Source: TMP-86 sp039807285 (lineage in GTDB: Bacteria > Pseudomonadota > Gammaproteobacteria > Steroidobacterales > Steroidobacteraceae). Taken from it: a DNA stretch of 64,000 nucleotides. The stretch is from positions 1 to 64,000 of the forward strand of contig JBGAGK010000008.1 of NCBI GenBank assembly GCA_044226785.1. The letters run 5' to 3'. The notes beneath the pieces are model-generated. The model made no database searches, was not told where the DNA came from, and saw only the letters and a list, made by a program, of their open reading frames with translations. Below are positions 16,358 to 23,106 of this stretch, one piece after another (the first letter of the stretch is position 1; every line of letters starts with the position of its first letter). Made by a program: the position numbers and the translations under genes.

Positions 16358-17770
16358 TCAGACCGCGACGTTGAGCACCTGGATGGTGGTGTATTCCTTC
16401 AATCCGTCGACGTTGAACTCCACACCGATGCCCGAGCACTTGACGCCGCCAAAGGGTGCCATCGGGTGCAGCCCGCCATGCTGGTTCACCCAGGCCGTGC
16501 CGCACTCGAGCCGGGCGGCCGTCTTTGCAGCTTCCTGCGCATCATCGCCCCAGACCGAGCCGCCAAGCCCCACTTCCAGGGAGTTGGCGCGCCTGACCGC
16601 CTCATCGACGGTGTCGTATTTGATGATCGGAATCACGGTGCCGAACTGCTCTTCCTTGACCACCAGCATGTCGTCGGTGGCATCGGCAATGACCGTGAGC
16701 GGGTAGAGGTAACCAGGGCCCTTGGGTTTCTGCCCTCCCAGGACCACGCGCGCACCGCGTGCGCGTGCTTCGTCCACATAGGAGGCCACCTTGTCGAACT
16801 GCATCTTGTTGGTCAGAGGCCCGATCAGGGTCTTCGGATCCATGCCGTTGCCCACCGGGATCTTCGCGGCGTACTCGGAAAATTTCTTCACCACTTCCTC
16901 GTATTGCGAGGAGTGCACATAAAGGCGCTTCAGTGCCGCGCAGGTCTGGCCCGCATTGATGAAGCAACCCCAGAACAGCTTCTCCAGCAGAGAGTCGATT
17001 TTCGTTCCGGGAAGGATGATGCCGGCATCGTTGCCGCCCAACTCCAGCGTGACGCGCTTCAGGGTGGTGGCCGCACCGCTCATGACCTTTCTGCCGGTGT
17101 TGACCGAGCCGGTGAACACCACCTTGTCGATGCCCGGGTGCGCGGACATGCGGTTGCCTACTTCGGCATCGCCCGTGACGACGTTGATGACGCCCGGGGG
17201 CAATACGCTGTTCATGAGTTCGACCAGTCGCAGGGTTGACAGCGGTGTGTAGGGCGAGGGTTTGATCACCACGGTGCAGCCGATGAGGATGGCGGGCATC
17301 ACGTGCCACACCGCGATCATCATCGGCCAGTTCCACGGGGTAATGGAGCCGACCACGCCCACTGGCTTGCGGCGGATCAGGATCTTGCCCTTGTCATCGT
17401 CCTGGATGGTCTCTTCGGGAATCCGCAGGCCCGCCGTGACGCGGGTCCACACCGCAGCGCCCCCGACTTCCATGTTGGCGCCCATGCCGCTTTGCGGCTT
17501 GCCCTGCTCGAGCGTGATCAGTTCGGCCAGTTCCTTGTGGTTTTTCTCGATGAGATCCGCGATCTCCATGAGTTTTGCGGCACGGGCATCCTGTGACAGG
17601 GCCGACCAGCCGGGCAGCGCCTTGCGTGCTGCGGCCACGGCCTTGTCGAGCAGTTCCACGGTGCCCTGCGGCGAATCCGCAACCAGGGATTCGTCGAACG
17701 GGTTCTGGACCCTGAACGTGGCCGGAGTTTCGACGCGCTTGCCGTCGATGATCAATGCGTACTTGGACAT
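16358..17770 (-). CDS. NAD(P)-dependent aldehyde dehydrogenase
   Basis: A 470-residue ALDH-superfamily enzyme that oxidises an aldehyde to its acid. It shows VVGSITPWNWPMM and VIKPSPYTPLSTL (cofactor binding), VVFTGSVNTGRKVM (Rossmann), general-base Glu in TLELGGNDAG, nucleophile Cys in FINAGQTCAALKR, and the late EEQFGTVIPI motif; all catalytic residues are present. It is complete, with a normal start (MSKYALIIDGK). It lies about 5 kb from the amine dehydrogenase operon on the other strand; an aldehyde product from that enzyme is a plausible substrate but this is inferred. Its 3' end abuts the truncated ATPase. Confidence 0.88.
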   Translation of the reverse strand: MSKYALIIDGKRVETPATFRVQNPFDESLVADSPQGTVELLDKAVAAARKALPGWSALSQDARAAKLMEIADLIEKNHKELAELITLEQGKPQSGMGANMEVGGAAVWTRVTAGLRIPEETIQDDDKGKILIRRKPVGVVGSITPWNWPMMIAVWHVMPAILIGCTVVIKPSPYTPLSTLRLVELMNSVLPPGVINVVTGDAEVGNRMSAHPGIDKVVFTGSVNTGRKVMSGAATTLKRVTLELGGNDAGIILPGTKIDSLLEKLFWGCFINAGQTCAALKRLYVHSSQYEEVVKKFSEYAAKIPVGNGMDPKTLIGPLTNKMQFDKVASYVDEARARGARVVLGGQKPKGPGYLYPLTVIADATDDMLVVKEEQFGTVIPIIKYDTVDEAVRRANSLEVGLGGSVWGDDAQEAAKTAARLECGTAWVNQHGGLHPMAPFGGVKCSGIGVEFNVDGLKEYTTIQVLNVAV

Positions 17771-17866
17771 GGGGAAATCCTTACCTTGAGGGGTGACACC
17801 GGGCCGCTTGCGAACCAGCAGGCCTGCCGCTGCCCCGATGTTAGCGGATCTGCCGCTCCGATCAAG

Positions 17867-18664
17867 TCAGCTGACCTGAGCCGTCCCTGCAGGGATTCGC
17901 AGGCTCAGGCAGGTCAGGCCTCCATCCATTTTCCGGAATTCCGAGACCTGCATTGTCTTCACCCGCCGGCCGCGCGCGGCAAGGGCGGCGGCCAGGCGCG
18001 GATAACCCTCGGCAATCAGCACCGTGCCATTCACTGCCAGGGCGTTTGCCGCATAGGCTTCATCTGCCTCGGTCACGAGGCACTGATGCCGGTCGATGGC
18101 CGCCACGGCCGGTGTGTCCGGGCATAGCAGGAACAGTCCCTCGCCCAGATAGTTGATGCCGGACTTCAGGTGCAGCAGGTCCTGCCGGCCGCGGATGTCG
18201 ATGATGTGGGGCGTGAGACCGGCACTTCGCGCCAGGCTGCAGAGCTGGTCTGCTCCTGCTTCGTTCGTTCGTGCGGACAGGCCGATGAACATGAGGTCCT
18301 CGGCCACGCAGACATCGCCGCCATCCACCGTCCCGGGCGCCTCGATGAGCATGACTTTCTGGTAGAGCCTTCGCAGGGCCGGTTCCACGCTGGCGCATTC
18401 GCCACGGCGGCTGGGTGCACCTGGCCGGGTGATGATGCAGCGATCGGCAAGGCACAGGGCTGTGTCCTCGACAAAGGTTCCGTCAGGGTGCCCAGGCGCG
18501 TCGGGAAGCGTCGTGACGACGACACCCAGATCCCTGAATGCCTGGCAATAGGCGGCGTGCTGCCCGCGTGCGAGGCCGGGATCCGGCGGGCCCTCGGTGG
18601 ACTGGGTCAGACCGGAGGCATACGAATCACAGGGTGGGCGAACCAGAGCGTGGCTGATGAGCAT
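17867..18664 (-). CDS. Dimethylargininase-like amidinohydrolase (DDAH family)
   Basis: The 265-residue protein has the pentein fold signature of dimethylarginine dimethylaminohydrolase: HPDGTFVEDTALCL near residue 60, PGTVDGGDVC, the catalytic His in LLHLKSGINYL, and the nucleophile Cys close to the C-terminus in MDGGLTCLSLRI. These enzymes split methylated arginines to citrulline plus dimethylamine or methylamine; some relatives act on other guanidines. ATG 18664 has GGGAGG upstream. It is divergent from the FIST gene by 32 bp. Because it can release an amine, its closeness to an amine dehydrogenase operon is suggestive, though that enzyme prefers primary amines. Confidence 0.8.
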   Translation of the reverse strand: MLISHALVRPPCDSYASGLTQSTEGPPDPGLARGQHAAYCQAFRDLGVVVTTLPDAPGHPDGTFVEDTALCLADRCIITRPGAPSRRGECASVEPALRRLYQKVMLIEAPGTVDGGDVCVAEDLMFIGLSARTNEAGADQLCSLARSAGLTPHIIDIRGRQDLLHLKSGINYLGEGLFLLCPDTPAVAAIDRHQCLVTEADEAYAANALAVNGTVLIAEGYPRLAAALAARGRRVKTMQVSEFRKMDGGLTCLSLRIPAGTAQVS

Positions 18665-18696
18665 CGAAGCGCCTCCCGGAAAAGCATAATTGTGTC

Positions 18697-19887
18697 ATGA
18701 TTTTTCCCATGCACCGCATGGCGACACCAGTGCGCGACGCACGACAGGTCCGTTTCCTGTCCACCTTTGCTGCGGGTGAGCGCGAGGCTGCGGCGGATCT
18801 GCTTTCCCAGTTGCGGCCGCTCGGTCCCGGCCGGATCGTGCTGTTCTGCACGTCCCAGTTCGACCTCAGGCGTCTGGGAGCTGCTCTGCGCGCGGGCGGG
18901 GTCGAGGAGGTCACCGCGGCGACCACTGGCCGGACCATTGGCGCGGGCAGGTTCGTCTCGCATGCCATCGTGGGCTTTCATCTGCCGGCCTCCCGTTTCA
19001 AGGTTGCCGATGTGCTGATCGAGGATGTGGCCCGATTCGGGTTGCAGGAGGCGCGCGACCTGACCCGCGCCCTGCGCAAGCGACTGGGACGCGATGCCTC
19101 CGAGCGGTTTCCTCACCAGTTTGGAATGCTTCTGGTGGATGCAGAGCCGCGCTGCGAGGAGCGTCTGACAGCGGCGCTGGGCACTGAGCTTGCCGGGGTT
19201 CCGCTGGTGGGAGGTTCGGCCGGCGATTCCTATTTTCATCCGGAGGGCCTGAGTCCGGGTTCGCCGCGCATCCTGCACCGGGGAACGGCCCGGCGGGGAG
19301 CGGCCGTGCTGTGTCTGGTGGCAAGTGCCACACCCGTTCACGCGGTCAGTCATACCCATTACGTTCCCGGCCAGCGGCGGGTCGTCATCACCGAGGCGGA
19401 TCCTGCCCGTCGGCTGGTGATCGAAATCGACGGCCAGCCTGCCCTCGAATCCTTTGCACGTGCGGCCGGGCTGTCCAGCCTGCCGCGTGACGCCGGTGAC
19501 TGTGCTCCGCATCCCTTGATGATCCGCATCGGTGGCCAGTACTTCGCGCGCGGGCTGCAACGGCTGCACCCGGATGGTGCGCTGGAGTTCGCCTGTGCCA
19601 TGGAGCCCGGCATGGTCCTGGCGGTGGCCCGGCCGGGTGACATGGTGGTGGAGCTGTCCCGGATGTTCGCGCAGATGCGCGCGGCGATCGGCCCGCCGGA
19701 ACTGGTGATCGGCTTCGAATGCTCAGCGCGCACCGTGGAGATGGAGCGAACGGGTCTGGCGTCGGCTGTCGGCAAGGTGTTCTCGGACAATGCCGTGGTG
19801 GGCTTCTGCACCCTGGGTGAGCAGTTCAACACCATCCATGTCAACAATTCCTTCACCTGTGTCGGCATCGCCCGGGAGGGGGATTGA
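18697..19887 (+). CDS. FIST-domain sensory protein
   Basis: The 396-residue protein has FIST N and C domains: GRIVLFCTSQFDL and AATTGRTIG early, FGMLLVDAEPRCEE and GVPLVGGSAGDSYF (the conserved Gly-rich FIST motif) in the middle, and a C-terminal half ending AVVGFCTLGEQFNTIHVNNSFTC with the usual FIST_C 'GE' loop. FIST modules are thought to sense small ligands, probably amino-acid-like, and are often encoded beside signalling proteins. The start is uncertain: ATG at 18697, 18709 or 18718, none with a clear ribosome-binding site. Its stop overlaps the TTG start of the hybrid kinase, so the two are coupled and the FIST protein may feed that kinase. Confidence 0.8.
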   Translation: MIFPMHRMATPVRDARQVRFLSTFAAGEREAAADLLSQLRPLGPGRIVLFCTSQFDLRRLGAALRAGGVEEVTAATTGRTIGAGRFVSHAIVGFHLPASRFKVADVLIEDVARFGLQEARDLTRALRKRLGRDASERFPHQFGMLLVDAEPRCEERLTAALGTELAGVPLVGGSAGDSYFHPEGLSPGSPRILHRGTARRGAAVLCLVASATPVHAVSHTHYVPGQRRVVITEADPARRLVIEIDGQPALESFARAAGLSSLPRDAGDCAPHPLMIRIGGQYFARGLQRLHPDGALEFACAMEPGMVLAVARPGDMVVELSRMFAQMRAAIGPPELVIGFECSARTVEMERTGLASAVGKVFSDNAVVGFCTLGEQFNTIHVNNSFTCVGIAREGD

Positions 19888-21278
19888 AATCCGGACGCAG
19901 TGCGCGTGCTTCGCGCCCGCCTGCCACGGACCTCGCGGCACTGCGCAGGGAAAATGCAGCACTCAGGAAGACGGTACGAACCCTGATCACGCGCGTGGAA
20001 CGCGCGGTGGATGACCAGGGCACACCTTTTTCCTGGTTCCAGGCCGCTGCAAAGCTTGAAGAGACGGTGCGCATCCGCACCGAGCAGTACGAGTCCCTGA
20101 ACGTTCGTCTGACCCGTGAACTGAAATCCAGGCGCGAAATCGAACTGGCACTGAAAACCGCGAAGCAGCAGGCCGAGGAGGCCAATGCCGTCAAGACGCG
20201 TTTTCTCGCCGCCGCAAGCCACGATTTGCGCCAGCCGCTCAATTCCGCCGTGCTCTTCCTGGAATCCATCGAGGATGCAGCCGTGGGTGAGCAGTATCGT
20301 TCACTGCTGCAGCGGGCCCGCGTGGCGCTGTCATCGCTGAACAACCTGCTGGGGACGCTGCTGGACATCGCGCGCCTGGATTCGGGCGGCATGCAGCCGC
20401 AGGTGGCGGATTTTCCCGTGGCCGCGCTGCTGGAGCGCATCGGACCCGAGTTCGTGGGCGTGGCGCACTCGGCCGGCATCGAACTGCGGTTCCGGCCCTG
20501 CACGCGATGGATCCGGACCGACGTCCACCTGCTCGAGACCGTGCTGCGCAATTTCATCAGCAACGCCATCCGCTACACGCCGAAGGGGCGGGTGCTGGTG
20601 GGCTGCCGGCGCCTGCGCCGGGGTCTGATGATAGGTGTGTACGATTCCGGCGTGGGCATCGAAGCCAGCCAGCTGCAGTCGATCTTCGAGCCTTACTATC
20701 AGGTGGCCAATCAGCGCCGGCGCAGCAATGGCGGCATCGGTCTGGGCCTGTCGATCGTCAGCCGCATCGCGGACCTGCTCAGACTTAAGCTCATGGTGCG
20801 TTCGGTGCCCGGAAAGGGTTCGATGTTTGCGGTGGTGGTTCCCTACGGTCGTGATCACGGTCAGGGATCCGGGCGCATCTGGTCGGGTGCCCGGCACGAT
20901 ACCCGCATGCGCGCGCTGACCATCGCGGTCATCGATGACAGTCTGGAGCATCTGGCAGGTGTGAAAACCATCCTGGAGAAATGGGGACATCGGGTCGTGG
21001 CTGGCCATACCGCCGTCGATGCGGTGGTTCAGCTGATTTCAGCCGACCTGGAACCGGACCTCATCATCTCGGATTTTCACCTGGGAGACTCGGCCAAGGG
21101 AGACGAGGCCATTCGCGAGGTGCAGCGCGAGTTCGATGGAAAGTCCGGAGCGTTCATCATGACCAGTGACCCGGACCCGTCATTGCGCCGCAGGCTGGAA
21201 TCGCGCGGCTTCATCGTCCTGGCCAAGCCCTTGAACCTTGCCAGGCTGAGATCGCTGATCGAAGGGACATGGCAGTGA
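19884..21278 (+). CDS. Cytoplasmic hybrid histidine kinase with C-terminal receiver
   Basis: A 464-residue kinase without membrane segments. It has an N-terminal coiled coil (about residues 15-105), an H-box SHDLRQPLN with phospho-acceptor His113, then the ATPase domain: N-box NFISNAIRYTP, G1 VYDSGVGIE, G2 NGGIGLGLSIVSRI. A receiver domain (about 344-464) follows, with IAVIDDS and the phospho-acceptor Asp in LIISDFHLG. This matches the NahK/ErcS-like hybrid kinases of pseudomonads. The start is a TTG overlapping the FIST stop (TTGA), giving a tight FIST-kinase pair. The LuxR-type regulator at 22280 is the probable output, by proximity. Confidence 0.88.
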   Translation: MKSGRSARASRPPATDLAALRRENAALRKTVRTLITRVERAVDDQGTPFSWFQAAAKLEETVRIRTEQYESLNVRLTRELKSRREIELALKTAKQQAEEANAVKTRFLAAASHDLRQPLNSAVLFLESIEDAAVGEQYRSLLQRARVALSSLNNLLGTLLDIARLDSGGMQPQVADFPVAALLERIGPEFVGVAHSAGIELRFRPCTRWIRTDVHLLETVLRNFISNAIRYTPKGRVLVGCRRLRRGLMIGVYDSGVGIEASQLQSIFEPYYQVANQRRRSNGGIGLGLSIVSRIADLLRLKLMVRSVPGKGSMFAVVVPYGRDHGQGSGRIWSGARHDTRMRALTIAVIDDSLEHLAGVKTILEKWGHRVVAGHTAVDAVVQLISADLEPDLIISDFHLGDSAKGDEAIREVQREFDGKSGAFIMTSDPDPSLRRRLESRGFIVLAKPLNLARLRSLIEGTWQ

Positions 21279-21327
21279 TCCGATCGGCTGGGGAGTTGCG
21301 GGATACCGTGTTGCTGAAGGAGTGAAC

Positions 21328-22122
21328 ATGAACAGATGGTTCCGATTTCCGGGCGTACAAGCGGCATCAGCCGCCTTGATCGCGTGCGGCGTCCTTGCAA
21401 CCCTGGTGATGGCCCTGCCAGCCTGGACCTCCGGCGCAAATCCATCCCTGGCTGAACGCGTGCAGCGCATCGAGGATGAAAACGCCATCGTCCGGCTGCA
21501 GAACATCTACGGTTACTATGTCGACAAGCGGCTGTTCGACCAGGTGGTGGACCTGTTCGCCGACAGTGGCAGTGTCGAGATTTCCCATCGCGGCGTGTAT
21601 ACGGGCAAAGCGGGGGTGAAGCGCCTGTTCATCGATTCCTGGTCGGGTGATGGTCTGGGACTTCGCCACGGTCAGCTGTTCACCCACATGATGATGCAGC
21701 CGGTCATCGACATCGCGCCGGATGGCAGGCATGCCAGGGGGCGTTTCCGGACCTTTGCGCAGGTCGGCCAGCATGAACGTGGCGTCATGTGGGTCGAAGG
21801 CGTCTACGAGAATGAATTCATCAAGGAAGGAGGGATCTGGAAGTACTCCAGGATGCGATTCTGGCCAACCTATTACGTGCCTGAACGCGAGGGCTTCAGT
21901 GGCAAGCTGCTGCCAAACATGGAGGTCGACCGGAACCATCCGCCCGACTTGCCACCGACCGACGATGCGGGGGTCTTTCCCGATGTCTACTATCCGCCCT
22001 TCCATTATCCCAATCCGGTGACCGGCAAGGAGGTCGACGTCAATCCCTACAACCACAAGGCGCTGGCCGAGACCACGACGGCAAGGAAATGGACCGGCGA
22101 TGAGCCGGTTCACGGGAAGTGA
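21328..22122 (+). CDS. Exported SnoaL/NTF2-like protein of unknown function
   Basis: The 264-residue protein begins with a signal peptide (basic MNRWFRF, hydrophobic stretch to about residue 33). The core is an NTF2/SnoaL-like cone: AIVRLQNIYGYYVDKRLFDQV, LFADSGSVEISHRGVYTGKAGV, and strands with FTHMMMQPVIDI and RGVMWVEGVYENEF. The C-terminal third is Pro- and Tyr-rich (VYYPPFHYPNPVTG). Such domains may be isomerases, hydratases or non-catalytic binders; nothing identifies the reaction. ATG 21328 is preferred because GAAGGAG at 21316-21322 is correctly placed. It follows the kinase by 49 nt. Confidence 0.6.
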   Translation: MNRWFRFPGVQAASAALIACGVLATLVMALPAWTSGANPSLAERVQRIEDENAIVRLQNIYGYYVDKRLFDQVVDLFADSGSVEISHRGVYTGKAGVKRLFIDSWSGDGLGLRHGQLFTHMMMQPVIDIAPDGRHARGRFRTFAQVGQHERGVMWVEGVYENEFIKEGGIWKYSRMRFWPTYYVPEREGFSGKLLPNMEVDRNHPPDLPPTDDAGVFPDVYYPPFHYPNPVTGKEVDVNPYNHKALAETTTARKWTGDEPVHGK

Positions 22123-22251
22123 GGGTGGCGGGGTGTCTCGGTCCGGGCAAGACAGGCGCAGCAGGCATCATTCACTGGTGCTGGCCGCTGTGGCGACAGG
22201 CCTGCTCATGACTCTTCGCACGGGGCCTGCGGCTTCCGCTCCAGGGTCGGA

Positions 22252-22276
22252 CAGGCCCGCATGGTGTGCGGGCCTG
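22252..22276 (-). terminator. Strong hairpin after the response regulator gene
   Basis: A perfect 10-bp stem (caggcccgca / tgcgggcctg) with a 5-nt loop lies 3 nt beyond the stop of the LuxR-type gene and between convergent genes. No T-run follows on either strand, so it may be a bidirectional or Rho-assisted terminator. The adjoining 22123-22251 has no supportable gene. Confidence 0.5.
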
Positions 22277-22279
22277 CCG

Positions 22280-22966
22280 TCAGCCGTGATGGAGCATCTT
22301 TCGCGCTTCGATGGCCGCCTGAACCCGGTTCGCCACCCCGAGCTTGCGCAGCAGCGCCGACACATGTGCCTTGACCGTGATTTCCGACAGGTCCAGGGTG
22401 CGGGCGATGCTCTTGTTGGACATGCCCTCGGCCAGCAATGACAGGACGCGGCGCTGTCGGGAAGTCAGTCTTTGTGATGCGGCATCGGTTGCAGGTGCAG
22501 TCTTGTTGCTGCGGCGGTGACGCAGCGCGATGACCGCGGCGGCTGGAAGATAGGTGCCTCCCGCCATCACGATGCGGATCGCATCGATCAGCACCTGGCG
22601 GGGCGCCGACTTGGGGACGTATCCGGCGGCGCCTGCCATGACCACCTCGCCCATGGTCGCAGGATCATCGACCCCGGACACGACGATGATGGGCGTCAGG
22701 GGCGCGGCACGGCGCACCTGCATCAGGCATGAAAGTCCCGAGGCGCCGGGCAGGTTCAGGTCGAGCACGATGAGTTCGAAGTCCGCATCGGAGGCAACCT
22801 GGGCCACCACCTCCTCGCTGCAACAGGCCTCCGACAGCACGGCATCCGCGCAGGCCTGCGGCACGACGGCACGCAATGCGTCGCGATACAATGGGTGATC
22901 GTCGGCGATCAGGATGCGCCTGGTTTGCGCAGCAGCGGGTGACGGCGCCTGGGCCATGTATCGCAT
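22280..22966 (-). CDS. NarL/LuxR-family response regulator
   Basis: A 228-residue two-domain regulator. The receiver (about residues 15-130) has ILIADDHPLYRDALR, the phospho-acceptor Asp in ELIVLDLNLPGASG, then IIVVSGVDD and GAAGYVPKSA. The C-terminal LuxR-type HTH has RLTSRQRRVLSLLAEGMSN and IARTLDLSEITVKAHVSAL. It resembles the AgmR/ErdR regulators of quinoprotein alcohol oxidation in pseudomonads. Possible starts are ATG 22966 and 22957. It is divergent from the receptor-qhp operon, making it the best candidate regulator for that operon, activated by the FIST/kinase pair. This link is inferred from arrangement. Confidence 0.85.
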   Translation of the reverse strand: MRYMAQAPSPAAAQTRRILIADDHPLYRDALRAVVPQACADAVLSEACCSEEVVAQVASDADFELIVLDLNLPGASGLSCLMQVRRAAPLTPIIVVSGVDDPATMGEVVMAGAAGYVPKSAPRQVLIDAIRIVMAGGTYLPAAAVIALRHRRSNKTAPATDAASQRLTSRQRRVLSLLAEGMSNKSIARTLDLSEITVKAHVSALLRKLGVANRVQAAIEARKMLHHG

Positions 22967-22998
22967 CGTACGGCAGAGTGGCACGGGAGCAAATCCAA

Positions 22999-23008
22999 TA
23001 CTTAAGTA
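22999..23008. promoter_or_regulatory. TACTTAAGTA palindrome upstream of the qhp operon
   Basis: A perfect 10-bp palindrome lies in the 140-bp divergent gap between the response regulator gene and the TonB receptor that heads the qhp operon. LuxR/NarL-type regulators often bind short inverted half-sites of this kind. No other copy was noticed by eye. Confidence 0.35.
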
Positions 23009-23106
23009 GGGGATGCCTCGCACCTTATGGCTCATAGGTAATGGGGCGGCTGTCCGCGATACTTCGGGGTGTCGTCTCCGGTCAGGACATCAACAAGGGG
23101 AAATAC

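Noticed and set aside
14383..16374. 663-codon plus-strand open frame
   Set aside because: Fully antisense to the P-type ATPase, which has all catalytic motifs; composition is that of an antisense artefact.
22133..22279. Signal-peptide-like short frame starting at GTG 22133
   Set aside because: The first 35 residues look like an export signal, but the frame then runs through the hairpin and into the antisense of the response regulator gene. At most a vestige.
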